From the NCBI GenBank assembly GCA_029212905.1, contig JARGPB010000010.1:1-64000 (forward strand): a stretch of DNA of 64,000 nt. Reading direction: 5' to 3'. Below, in pieces: positions 33,585 to 42,996 of the stretch. The notes beneath the pieces were generated by a model. It made no database searches. It was not told the origin of the DNA and worked only from the letters and a program-made list of their open reading frames with translations. A program made the translations under genes and the position numbers. Within the stretch, counting starts at the first letter, position 1. Every line of letters starts with the position of its first letter. This DNA comes from Thalassovita sp. GTDB lineage: Bacteria; Pseudomonadota; Alphaproteobacteria; Rhodobacterales; Rhodobacteraceae.

Positions 33585-34868
33585 CTATGGCCCCGTTGGA
33601 CGCCGTGTGCGTGACCTTCGCCGTTCAGCCTCTTCGCGCTTGCGCTCAGGATCAGGGCGTTCGATTTCTTGAAAGTTCGCGACGTCCTTGCGCAATTGCA
33701 TCAGCTCTTCGCTAGAGATCGAACGCTGCCGCTTGATATCGCGCTGCAAGGCTTCGCGTTCTTCAAGCTGCTTGAAGATCATCTCGTCTTTCTGATTACG
33801 ATCACGCTGCCACGCTTTGAGCGTCTCTTGCTCATTCTGCGCTTTGATCTTTGCATACTGACCCGTTAGCCGATGCCAAATGCCAGAAAATCCACGCGGC
33901 AATCTTTGTGCGCGTTCCTTAGTCTCAAGCAACCAGCGTTTTTCTTGTCCGCTCTTAAGCTTTCCTCGTTCGTCTTTGTGGCGTGAGGCCATCTCACCTT
34001 TGCGAAAATCCAGCATGGCCATGCGCTGTCTGGCATCGACTTCTGCGCCCTTGATAAATTCTTCGAGCTTACGCGACAGGCCTCGCGCAATTTCAGCTTT
34101 GACCTGATCTACCGATGGCAAATCGCTGTGATCGCCAAGGCGGGCTGAGAGCTCCTTCGGCTTCACGCCAGCGTAGCGCGAAAGGGAATAGACCTCCCCG
34201 CGATAATCGAGCGCAACAAAGCCGCGTCGATCACCTCGCGCCAGCCAGAAGCCGCGTTCCTTGAGAGCGCTCTGAAAAGATGATTTATCGTCGGAAGTGG
34301 CCCAGCATTGCTGAAGGGCAGTTTTGATTTCACGCGGATCGACACCGGCGCGTTTGGCTTGTTGCCATTCCTCCCGCGTGAAGTTGAGCGGATCGCGCAA
34401 GCGACGATCTTGCAAGCCACGCGGCATGTCCCAGCCATGTTCAAGATAGAGCTCACGCGAGACATCGCGCAGCTTGGTTTTGTAGTGCGGCATATTGATT
34501 GCGCGCATCTTCTCTGAATCGATACGCGACCACACGACGTGTGCATGGCGTCTGCCATCTTTTTCATGAAACACGATAGCGCGTGGTTGGTTGTCTAGCC
34601 CGAGCTTCTTTTCAATCAAATCAGCCGTCTTCTCAAAAATTTCCGTTTCGACGTATGCACCTTCAGGAGGATTCAGGCTAATGGAGAACAGGTAGTTCTT
34701 GCAGCGCGTCCCTCTGGCGATGGCATCCGCTTCATGGAAGGCATCGATCAGATTCTCGCTGACGAAACCCGATACCTCATGAAGCTCGACATGCTCATTG
34801 TCCCTCGTGGCCAGAAGATATCGAGCCAGTTGTCCACCATCCCCTCGTTCTTTTGCCTTCAAGATCAT
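33585..34868 (-). CDS. Relaxase / mobilization nuclease
   Basis: This 427-aa protein has an N-terminal MOB-type nuclease domain with the metal-binding histidine motif DGRRHAHVVWSRID near residue 105, and an N-terminal region where the catalytic Tyr is expected (GGQLARYLLATRDN, Tyr near 17). The C-terminal 150 residues are highly charged and coiled (LEEREALQRDIKRQRS). It would nick oriT and carry the strand into the recipient. It overlaps mobC by 4 nt. No T4SS genes are present, so transfer needs a helper. Confidence 0.9.
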   Translation of the reverse strand: MILKAKERGDGGQLARYLLATRDNEHVELHEVSGFVSENLIDAFHEADAIARGTRCKNYLFSISLNPPEGAYVETEIFEKTADLIEKKLGLDNQPRAIVFHEKDGRRHAHVVWSRIDSEKMRAINMPHYKTKLRDVSRELYLEHGWDMPRGLQDRRLRDPLNFTREEWQQAKRAGVDPREIKTALQQCWATSDDKSSFQSALKERGFWLARGDRRGFVALDYRGEVYSLSRYAGVKPKELSARLGDHSDLPSVDQVKAEIARGLSRKLEEFIKGAEVDARQRMAMLDFRKGEMASRHKDERGKLKSGQEKRWLLETKERAQRLPRGFSGIWHRLTGQYAKIKAQNEQETLKAWQRDRNQKDEMIFKQLEEREALQRDIKRQRSISSEELMQLRKDVANFQEIERPDPERKREEAERRRSRTRRPTGP

Positions 34869-35299
34869 GGCGATGGTCCTGGCAATTTACCAAGCGCGCG
34901 CAGTAGATCATTGCGCAGAGCAATGACTTCTTTACATGCAGCCACCATATCGGCCTCAGTTTCCGGCGTCACAGGCAGCGAGCCTGTATTCACCGCCTTG
35001 GCAAGTTGGTTGAGGTTGGAGGACAAGCGCGATGCTCCCAAAGCGCCCAAGACCCGCCCGAGGGCTTCGGCATCTTGAACAGGGCTGTTTCCCGGTCTTT
35101 TTCGAGGAGTGACATCATCGCCGAACAATTTCTCGCGGATATGGGCAGCCAGAGCTTTCCGACCGCGCGCCGCGTCCAGCTTCGCCCGCTCTTCGAAGGT
35201 GAAGCGGATAGAAAAAGGCGGCGGATAGCTCTTCTCATCAGCTTTTTTAGCCGATCTGCAAGCTGCTATCTCATTGAATTTATGGTTTAAAGTGCTCAT
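34865..35299 (-). CDS. mobC: Mobilization protein MobC (relaxosome accessory)
   Basis: This 144-aa protein has a ribbon-helix-helix-like N-terminal part (PPFSIRFTFEERAKLDAARG) and a C-terminal MobC-type helix (LGASRLSSNLNQLAKAVNTG). Such proteins bind oriT and assist relaxase nicking. ATG at 35299 (MSTLNHKFNE); its stop overlaps the relaxase start by 4 nt. Upstream it overlaps by 20 nt a frame that continues the recombinase gene when the two element ends are joined, so in the excised circle mobC would follow the recombinase directly. Confidence 0.85.
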   Translation of the reverse strand: MSTLNHKFNEIAACRSAKKADEKSYPPPFSIRFTFEERAKLDAARGRKALAAHIREKLFGDDVTPRKRPGNSPVQDAEALGRVLGALGASRLSSNLNQLAKAVNTGSLPVTPETEADMVAACKEVIALRNDLLRALGKLPGPSP

Positions 35300-35397
35300 C
35301 AACGCACCTCAGACTCTTCGAGTCTAACTGTGCGAGATGGCGCTCCCATTCTTGCAAGGAATCGAACAGCGCGTTCAATTCCTCAGGCTTAAGGGAA

Positions 35398-35414
35398 TCG
35401 AACTGGGAGTTCGA
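35398..35414. repeat. Inverted repeat in the right attachment arm
   Basis: TCGAACT-GGG-AGTTCGA is a perfect 7-bp inverted repeat, 18 bp inside the right-end core. In addition CTTTTTCCCTCCA at 35416-35428 matches CTTTTTGGCTCCA at 10442-10454 on the left arm in 11 of 13 positions, so the joined attP would carry two direct repeats flanking GCACCAT. They may be recombinase-binding sites. Confidence 0.5.
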
Positions 35415-35431
35415 ACTTTTTCCCTCCAGGC

Positions 35432-35438
35432 GCACCAT
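35432..35438 (+). repeat. attR core (GCACCAT)
   Basis: This is the second copy of the 7-bp core at the right edge of the element. To its right are a run of C and the likely terminator of the tRNA-Thr transcript; to its left are mobC and the recombinase continuation. Joining the flanks would restore tRNA-Thr followed directly by that C-run. Confidence 0.72.
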
Positions 35439-35454
35439 TCCCCCCCCTCAGAGG

Positions 35455-35497
35455 AATGACAATCGCCAGCCGCCCGTTTGGGGGCTTTTGTGTCATT
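35455..35497 (+). terminator. Probable tRNA-Thr terminator, displaced by the element
   Basis: AATGACA (35455-35461) and TGTCATT (35491-35497) enclose a GC-rich inner stem (GCCCG..GGGGGC) followed by TTTTG. In the empty site it would lie about 20 bp after tRNA-Thr, as expected for its terminator; now it is 25 kb away. Confidence 0.5.
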
Positions 35498-35605
35498 TGT
35501 CCCATGGTTTGACACATATTCCCCCCCGGTTACCCCCTGTCAGCGCCCATCGGTCCCGCACAGGGCGCTAACGCGATCTTTACGAATCCGGTGCAGGCTG
35601 CCCAC

Positions 35606-35893
35606 ATGAGCCAGCTTTCGCCCTATCGCATCGCCTCTTTGTCAGAGTTCCGCCGCAACACCGCCCAGCACGCCGGATGGGTGCAACACGCGGGCGGGCG
35701 ATTGTGGCTGACGCGCCACGGCCGGACGGTTGCCGCGCTGGTGCCGATGCACCAATGCCAAATGCTGGAAACATGGGAAAGCCGCAGCCTGGAGGAAGAG
35801 CGCCGCCGCTATGAACGATCCTACAGCCGATGGAAGGCAATCAAGGCGCAAGAGCCCGGATCGGACGAGCCCTTCATTTGGGAGACATCCTGA
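35606..35893 (+). CDS. Phd/YefM-like antitoxin-domain protein
   Basis: This 95-aa protein (ATG at 35606) has a Phd/YefM-type N-terminus: LSEFRRNTAQHAGWV, GRLWLTRHGRTVAALVPM, which matches the DNA-binding fold of prevent-host-death antitoxins. No toxin gene is next to it; the downstream neighbour is convergent lepA. It may be an orphan antitoxin or a simple repressor. It lies outside the element by the boundary proposed here. Confidence 0.7.
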   Translation: MSQLSPYRIASLSEFRRNTAQHAGWVQHAGGRLWLTRHGRTVAALVPMHQCQMLETWESRSLEEERRRYERSYSRWKAIKAQEPGSDEPFIWETS

Positions 35894-35913
35894 GAGCCGC
35901 CACAAATGAAACA

Positions 35914-35931
35914 GGCGGGGAAATCCCCGCC
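35914..35931. terminator. Terminator between the antitoxin-like gene and lepA
   Basis: GGCGGGG-AAAT-CCCCGCC forms a perfect 7-bp stem, located between two convergent genes and 6 bp from the lepA stop. Confidence 0.6.
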
Positions 35932-35936
35932 CGCTG

Positions 35937-37736
<1,800 letters not shown>

Positions 37737-37858
37737 GACCTTGCGATATGATGCGGAATCAAGCGCCGGTCAATGGGTCAGATGCGGCCGGGCGCGCGAT
37801 GTCCGGGCGCAAACCGCAGTTTTTCGCCCGGATCACCCGAAACACGCCGCCCAAAGGG

Positions 37859-38266
37859 TTAACGCAGCACGTGAACCGCGCATTTCGCATGACGCACCAC
37901 CTGTGCCGCGGTCGAACCCAGCAGCAGATCCTGCATCCCCGGCCGGTGCGAGGCAATAACGATACAATCGACCTCATTTTTATCGGCCCAATCCAGAATG
38001 GTGCGCCCCGAATGGCCCTCGATCACCACGGCCTGAGCATTGGGCAACGTCGCGCCCAGCTCGGCCAGTTCGGTTTCGATGGCGGTGCGGGATTCGGCCA
38101 GATATTCGGTCGGCATATAGGAAATCGCATAGCCGGGGATATGCTCCATCACGTGGATCAGCGTGATCTTGGCCCCGTCCGCAGACAGGGTGCGCGCCAC
38201 GTCAATGGCCCCGACAGAATCGCGTTCAGTGTCGAAAGATACAGGCACAAGGATGTTGGAATACAT
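37859..38266 (-). CDS. Universal stress protein (UspA family)
   Basis: This 135-aa single-domain Usp has N-terminal strand MYSNILVPVSFD, and the ATP-binding-type loop SHRPGMQDLLLGSTAAQVVRH near the C-terminus, so it is probably the nucleotide-binding kind. It is a stand-alone gene; the start is followed upstream by GGAGGACCC on the coding strand, a good ribosome binding site. Confidence 0.93.
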   Translation of the reverse strand: MYSNILVPVSFDTERDSVGAIDVARTLSADGAKITLIHVMEHIPGYAISYMPTEYLAESRTAIETELAELGATLPNAQAVVIEGHSGRTILDWADKNEVDCIVIASHRPGMQDLLLGSTAAQVVRHAKCAVHVLR

Positions 38267-38422
38267 GGTGGGTCCTCCTGAGTTGTCAGGGACAGTGTGC
38301 CCCGGAACGCGGCCGCGTGCCTTGATGCAGGTCAGGCGAAAGAGTGTTGTATTCTATTTGCTGAATGTGTATATCAGAGATAACCGCCGCTGGCGGACCC
38401 AAATTTTGAAGAGGACCCACCC

Positions 38423-38626
38423 ATGTCAATCGACCGCGCAATGTTCCGCTTTGCTGGCATTATGGTGCTGCTGAGCGTCGTTCTGACCGTCTATGTTTCG
38501 CCGCTGTTCATGTGGTTCACCGTATTCATCGGTGCGAACCTGCTGCAATCGTCGTTCACCGGCTGGTGCCCGGCGGCCATCGTGTTCAAGAAGCTGGGCT
38601 GCAAATCCGGCTGCGCCTTCCAATAA
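38423..38626 (+). CDS. DUF2892 / YgaP-like small membrane protein
   Basis: This 67-aa protein has a hydrophobic pair of segments (GIMVLLSVVLTVYVSPLFMWF and FIGANLLQSSFTGWCPAA) and the signature SSFTGWCPAAIVFKKLGCKSGC. This is the DUF2892 domain found at the C-terminus of YgaP-type rhodaneses, here without the rhodanese part. The conserved Cys residues suggest a sulfur-related or metal role. A good terminator follows. Confidence 0.9.
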   Translation: MSIDRAMFRFAGIMVLLSVVLTVYVSPLFMWFTVFIGANLLQSSFTGWCPAAIVFKKLGCKSGCAFQ

Positions 38627-38650
38627 GTTTTTGCGTCCCTGCAAAGCAGA

Positions 38651-38677
38651 AAGGCCGCGCATCATGCGCGGCCTTTT
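38651..38677. terminator. Terminator after the DUF2892 gene
   Basis: AAGGCCGCGC-ATCAT-GCGCGGCCTT with a following TT-rich end makes a 10-bp GC-rich stem. Confidence 0.85.
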
Positions 38678-38723
38678 CTGTGTGAGGAGCCTGGATTGTC
38701 TGCTGTGCCTGCCGGTTCTGACC

Positions 38724-38927
38724 TTAGGCAGAGGTCATCCCCGCCGGGGGGCCACCCGGAAAACGCGTCTGGAACACAAGCAGCGATAGCATCAATGCCG
38801 GCCCGAAAATACCGAAGCCCAGATAGGTCATCACACCAGCGCCCAGAGAGAATTCAAATCCGACAACCCCAACAAACGCCGTGGCAAAGCCGGCGAAGCT
38901 GAAAAGTAGCATAAGGACGAGGGCCAT
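38724..38927 (-). CDS. Small hydrophobic membrane protein
   Basis: This 67-aa protein has two hydrophobic segments (VLMLLFSFAGFATAFVGVVGF and MTYLGFGIFGPALMLSLLVF) and a short polar tail. It has no named family. A 13-bp inverted repeat lies immediately upstream of its start, suggesting specific regulation. It is convergent with the DUF2892 gene. Confidence 0.65.
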   Translation of the reverse strand: MALVLMLLFSFAGFATAFVGVVGFEFSLGAGVMTYLGFGIFGPALMLSLLVFQTRFPGGPPAGMTSA

Positions 38928-38937
38928 GAAGTGTCTC

Positions 38938-38983
38938 CGTTTGCGTTGTATCTGACACGTAAAAACTTAATACAACGTAAACG
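38938..38983. promoter_or_regulatory. 13-bp inverted repeat upstream of the small membrane protein
   Basis: CGTTTGCGTTGTA (38938-38950) and TACAACGTAAACG (38971-38983) are complementary in 12 of 13 positions, 20 nt apart, and sit 10-56 bp before the 38927 start codon. This has the size and position of a dimeric regulator's operator. Confidence 0.55.
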
Positions 38984-39070
38984 TGAGAATGTGGCGAGAG
39001 TTTGGCGATGTCAAAACATTTCGCCTGTAGCCCGGATTTCGGCGAAATGCGGCGTAACGTAAGGGGCTGA

Positions 39071-39094
39071 AAGGGCGACCCTTGGGCCGCCCTT
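39071..39094 (-). terminator. Terminator of ettA
   Basis: AAGGGCG/CGCCCTT arms with an inner CC/GG pair lie 7 bp beyond the ettA stop. Confidence 0.6.
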
Positions 39095-39100
39095 GCGCGT

Positions 39101-40756
39101 TTAGCGTGTGAATTTCTTGTGTTTGATCCGCGTAGGTTCCAGCGCATCGGGGCCAAGACGGCGTTTTTTGTCCTCTTCGTAGTCTTCGAAGTTACCCTCG
39201 AACCATTCGACATGGGCGTCGCCTTCGAAGGCCAGAATGTGGGTACAAATCCGGTCGAGGAAGAAACGATCGTGCGAGATAACCACGGCGCAACCGGCGA
39301 AATCGACCAGGGCGTCTTCGAGCGCGCGCAGGGTTTCGACGTCCAGATCGTTGGTCGGTTCATCGAGCAGCAGCACATTCCCGCCCGAGCGCAACAGGCG
39401 CGCCATGTGGACACGGTTCCGTTCCCCACCAGACAGCAGGGACACCTTTTTCTGCTGCGATCCGCCCTTGAAGTTGAAGGCCGAGCAATAGGCCCGCGCG
39501 TTCACCTCGGCGTCGCCCAGTTTGATGATGTCCTGACCATCGGCGATGGCCTCCCAGACGTTATCATTGGGGTTCAGGTCGTCACGGTTCTGATCAACGT
39601 AGGACAGTTTGACGGTATCGCCGTATTCAACGGTGCCCTCGTCAGGCTGTTCCTGGCCGGTCAGCATGCGGAACAGGGTGGTTTTACCCGCGCCGTTGGG
39701 GCCGATCACACCGACGATGCCACCGGGGGGCAGGCTGAAGTCCAGGCCCTCGATCAGCTGTTTGTCACCCATGTGTTTGGCCAACCCGTTGACCTCGATC
39801 ACCTTTTGACCCAGACGCGGGCCGTTGGGGATGATGATCTGAGCACGCGAGAGTTTCTCGCGCTCGGACATGTTGGCCATTTCGTTATAGGCGTTGATAC
39901 GGGCCTTGGATTTGGCCTGACGGGCCTTGGGCGAGGCGCGCATCCATTCCAGTTCGCGTTCCAGAGTCTTTTGCTGGGCCTTGTCTTCTTTGGCTTCGCG
40001 CTCCAGCCGTTTGGCTTTCTGTTCCAGCCAGGCCGAGTAGTTGCCCTCGTATGGGATGCCACGACCGCGATCCAGTTCCAGAATCCAGCCGGTGATGTCA
40101 TCCAGGAAATACCGGTCGTGGGTAACACACAGGATGGTGCCCTTGTAGTCGATCAGGTGCTGTTGCAGCCAGGCGATGGTTTCGGCGTCCAGGTGGTTGG
40201 TCGGTTCATCGAGCAACAGCATGTCGGGCGCTTCGAGCAGCAGTTTACACAGGGCAACACGGCGTTTTTCACCCCCCGAGAGGGTCGTTACGTCGGCGTC
40301 GTCAGCGGGGCAGCGCAGGGCCTCCATCGCGACGTCGATCTGGCTGTCCAGATCCCACAGGTTCTGGCTGTCGATTTCATCCTGCAACTTGGCCATTTCA
40401 TCAGCGGTTTCGTCGCTGTAGTTCATCGCCAGTTCGTTATAGCGATCCAGGATGGCCTTTTTCTCGGCCACGCCCAGCATCACGTTGCCGCGCACGTCCA
40501 GGGTTTCGTCCAGCGCGGGCTCTTGCGGGAGATAGCCAACCTTGGCGCCCTCGGCGGCCCAGGCCTCGCCGGTGAAATCCTTGTCCATGCCGGCCATGAT
40601 TTTCATCAGGGTCGATTTACCGGCGCCGTTGACGCCAACGACACCGATTTTCACACCGGGCAGGAAGGACAGGTGGATATTCTCGAAACACTTCTTGCCG
40701 CCGGGATAGGTCTTGGAGACCCCCTGCATGTGATAGACATATTGATTGGACGCCAT
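39101..40756 (-). CDS. ettA: Energy-dependent translational throttle protein EttA (ABC-F)
   Basis: This 551-aa ABC-F ATPase has two ATP-binding cassettes (Walker A GVNGAGKST and GPNGAGKTT; signatures LSGGEKRRVALCK and LSGGERNRVHMAR) joined by the ABC-F linker with the charged arm near 250. It has no membrane domain. It binds the ribosomal E site and gates elongation by energy state. ATG at 40756 (MASNQYVYHMQG) is the conserved start; a frame extension upstream is rejected. Confidence 0.96.
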   Translation of the reverse strand: MASNQYVYHMQGVSKTYPGGKKCFENIHLSFLPGVKIGVVGVNGAGKSTLMKIMAGMDKDFTGEAWAAEGAKVGYLPQEPALDETLDVRGNVMLGVAEKKAILDRYNELAMNYSDETADEMAKLQDEIDSQNLWDLDSQIDVAMEALRCPADDADVTTLSGGEKRRVALCKLLLEAPDMLLLDEPTNHLDAETIAWLQQHLIDYKGTILCVTHDRYFLDDITGWILELDRGRGIPYEGNYSAWLEQKAKRLEREAKEDKAQQKTLERELEWMRASPKARQAKSKARINAYNEMANMSEREKLSRAQIIIPNGPRLGQKVIEVNGLAKHMGDKQLIEGLDFSLPPGGIVGVIGPNGAGKTTLFRMLTGQEQPDEGTVEYGDTVKLSYVDQNRDDLNPNDNVWEAIADGQDIIKLGDAEVNARAYCSAFNFKGGSQQKKVSLLSGGERNRVHMARLLRSGGNVLLLDEPTNDLDVETLRALEDALVDFAGCAVVISHDRFFLDRICTHILAFEGDAHVEWFEGNFEDYEEDKKRRLGPDALEPTRIKHKKFTR

Positions 40757-40902
40757 GGGTGTGGACTCCGGGTTCAGGGTAATCAGGTTGGATGGTGTGA
40801 TACCGAAGCGCGCGGGCGGGGGCAATCACCCTTGGTATCAAACTGGAAGCCCACGCCGCGCTGTGCTAGAGGCCGGGCAGAAAAACCAGCGGGACTCCTC
40901 TT

Positions 40903-41343
40903 ATGACTGACAACACGCGCATCGTGCTATCCAGCGACCACGCCGCCATCGAGCTGCGTCAGGTCATTGCCGACCACATCAAGGCCAAGGGCTGGGACCC
41001 TGTCGATATTGGCCCCGTGACCACAGAAAGCACGCATTACCCCAAGCACGGCAAGGCCGCTGCGGAAATGGTGGCCTCGGGCGATTGTCGGTTCGGGATC
41101 ATCCTATGTGGCACGGGTCAGGGCATCATGATGGCCGCCAGCAAAGTGCCGGGGATTCGCTGTGGGGTGTGTTCGGACACATTCTCTAGCCGGATGATCC
41201 GCCAGCATAACGACGCCAACATGCTGTCGATCGGCGTGCGAGTCGTGGGCGAAGGCCTGGCGCTGGACATCGTCGATGCCTTTCTGGACGCCGAATTCGA
41301 AGGCGGACGCCACGCAACGCGCGTGGATATGATCGAGGGCTAA
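40903..41343 (+). CDS. rpiB: Ribose 5-phosphate isomerase B
   Basis: This 146-aa RpiB/LacAB-fold protein has the N-terminal SSDHAAIEL, active-site CGTGQGIMMAASK and the helix NDANMLSIGVRV. It interconverts ribose 5-phosphate and ribulose 5-phosphate in the cytosol. It is a single gene, oriented divergently from ettA. Confidence 0.95.
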   Translation: MTDNTRIVLSSDHAAIELRQVIADHIKAKGWDPVDIGPVTTESTHYPKHGKAAAEMVASGDCRFGIILCGTGQGIMMAASKVPGIRCGVCSDTFSSRMIRQHNDANMLSIGVRVVGEGLALDIVDAFLDAEFEGGRHATRVDMIEG

Positions 41344-41372
41344 GGCCCTGCCGCACCCTGCCCTGCCCCGGA

Positions 41373-42248
41373 TCAGAGCTGTTTCTCAAAGAAATGGTCC
41401 GGGTAGGGATCGTCGTTAAAGCGGGGGATTTCGGTCCAGCCGGCGTTTTGGTACATCGCCACGGCCTCGGGGAGGGCCGAGTTCGTGTCCAGCCGCAAGG
41501 TGTGGATGTTCAGGGCGCTGGCGGTCTGCTCGATTTCGGACATCAGGCGTTTGGCCAGCCCCATGCCGCGCGCGGCGGGCGACACCCACAGGCGCTTGAT
41601 TTCGGCATAGCCCTTGTCGGTGCCTTTCAGGCCCACGCAGCCCAGCGGCAACCCATCAGACATCGCCACAACAAAGGCCCCGCGCGGGCGGATCATATCC
41701 GTGGCCTCGGGGTCGGCGCTGAGCGAGACGTCAAACCCGGTGCGCAGACGGCGGGCCAGTTCAGTGTAATATTCGGTCAGGCAAAAGACAGACTGCGGGT
41801 CGCGCGGGTCCAGCTCTTGCAGGTCCACATGGTCGCGCCCCAGCGCCGAGGCCACCAGATCCATCGCCGCCAGCAAGCTGTCGGGATTGGGGTGGCGGTC
41901 CAGCAGCCCCTGCGCACGGTCATCGGACAGGGTGTCATAGGCCGCAAGCTCGGCCTGGCCTGCCGGGGTCAGGGTGGCGATGCGACGGCGTCCATCGGCG
42001 GGATCCTTGGCCAGCGTCACCAGCCCCTCGGATTGGAGCGATTTCAGGAACCGGCTGAGCAGGGCCTTGTCCAGATCCAGATAGCTGCGGATGTCCTCGA
42101 GGTCGGCACCGCTGACGCCGATGGAATGCAGCACGCGCGCAGGGCCAAGCGGGCGCCCACGCCCCAGAAAGGACTGGTCCAGGGCGCCTGTCTCGCGGGT
42201 GACGGAACGGTTGAAACGGCGGATACGGGCGATCGGATCATGTGTCAT
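41373..42248 (-). CDS. MarR-type regulator fused to GNAT acetyltransferase
   Basis: This 291-aa protein has a MarR-family winged helix in residues 1-145 (SYLDLDKALLSRFLKSLQSEG; DPADGRRRIATLTPAG) and a GNAT domain from about 150 with acetyl-CoA loop VSPAARGMGLAKRLMSEIE. It is a known bifunctional architecture; the acetyltransferase activity may be coupled to ligand sensing. The gene is divergent from nadD with 85 bp between, where its operator probably lies. Confidence 0.93.
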   Translation of the reverse strand: MTHDPIARIRRFNRSVTRETGALDQSFLGRGRPLGPARVLHSIGVSGADLEDIRSYLDLDKALLSRFLKSLQSEGLVTLAKDPADGRRRIATLTPAGQAELAAYDTLSDDRAQGLLDRHPNPDSLLAAMDLVASALGRDHVDLQELDPRDPQSVFCLTEYYTELARRLRTGFDVSLSADPEATDMIRPRGAFVVAMSDGLPLGCVGLKGTDKGYAEIKRLWVSPAARGMGLAKRLMSEIEQTASALNIHTLRLDTNSALPEAVAMYQNAGWTEIPRFNDDPYPDHFFEKQL

Positions 42249-42333
42249 ATAGTTTACTTAGGTCAACCATTTCCGGGCGTCAAGATCGGCTTTGCGGTTG
42301 ACAGGCCCCGGCCCCGAAGGCGATGGAAACAGG

Positions 42334-42933
42334 ATGAAAAATGAATTGCCATATGCGCGCCCCGGTCAGGTGATCGGTTTGCTGGGCGGGTCCTTTGACC
42401 CGGCCCACGAAGGCCACGCGCATATCACCCGCGAAGCGATCAAAAGGTTCGGACTGGATCAGGCCTGGTGGCTGGTCAGCCCCGGCAACCCGCTGAAAAC
42501 ACGCGGCCCCGCCGAAATCGACAAACGCCTGGCCCATGCGCGACAGGTCATGCAGCACCCGCGCGTCAGGATCACGGACCTGGAGGCCCGCATCGGCACG
42601 CGCTATACCGCGCAGACAATTGCCCGGCTGCAACGGCTGTACCCCGGCGTGCGATTTGTCTGGCTGATGGGCGCGGATAATCTGGTGCAGTTCAGCCAAT
42701 GGCAGGACTGGCAAGAGATCATGCGCTCGGTCCCTGTGGGGGTGCTGGCGCGACCGGGACAACGCATTTCGGCGCGCAGCTCGAAAACCGCGCGGGTGTT
42801 CCGCAATTTCCGGCTGAGACGCGCCGCAAGCCGGCTGTTGGGGCGCAGTACCGCGCCACAGTGGTGTTTCCTGAACGTGCCGATGGTTGATCATTCATCG
42901 ACAGAAATCCGCAAACGAGGAGACTGGCGCTAA
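42334..42933 (+). CDS. nadD: Nicotinate-nucleotide adenylyltransferase
   Basis: This 199-aa nucleotidyltransferase has GLLGGSFDPAHEGHAHI (the HxGH-type ATP site) at about residues 14-30, MGADNLVQFSQWQDW, and the C-terminal SSTEIRKRGDW matching the ISSTxIR motif. It makes deamido-NAD from nicotinate mononucleotide. ATG at 42334 is chosen; an upstream in-frame non-ATG start is possible. Confidence 0.95.
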   Translation: MKNELPYARPGQVIGLLGGSFDPAHEGHAHITREAIKRFGLDQAWWLVSPGNPLKTRGPAEIDKRLAHARQVMQHPRVRITDLEARIGTRYTAQTIARLQRLYPGVRFVWLMGADNLVQFSQWQDWQEIMRSVPVGVLARPGQRISARSSKTARVFRNFRLRRAASRLLGRSTAPQWCFLNVPMVDHSSTEIRKRGDWR

Positions 42934-42996
42934 ATTCGAAACAATCGCCAATTCTGGGCGCTTGTTCTTCTGCATAGGCTGGGGTTAGATTTTCCC

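Larger units (their letters stand above)
35280..35438 (-). pseudogene. Detached 3' exon-like end of the recombinase gene
   Basis: From the right-end core the minus strand reads M-V-R-L-E-G-K and continues open for 52 codons to TAA at 35280-35282, 20 nt inside mobC. The M-V codons are the same as in the recombinase C-terminus at 10431-10437 and in the same frame. The peptide contains FDSLKPEELNALFDSLQEWE, a helical, protein-like sequence. As it stands the segment has no start of its own apart from the core ATG. I read it as the rest of the recombinase gene, separated by integration. Confidence 0.72.

Noticed and set aside
32620..35299. An oriT nic site of the YATCCTG type near the relaxase
   Set aside because: No convincing match with a flanking inverted repeat was found by eye.
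35401..35438. Right-end sequence considered as a second tRNA or tmRNA 3' end because of GTTCGAAC and GCACCA
   Set aside because: The T stem does not pair in a normal way and no acceptor partner lies upstream; the frame continuing the recombinase explains it better.
39119..40906. A 595-codon plus-strand frame opposite ettA
   Set aside because: Antisense shadow caused by GC3 bias; ettA motifs are unambiguous.
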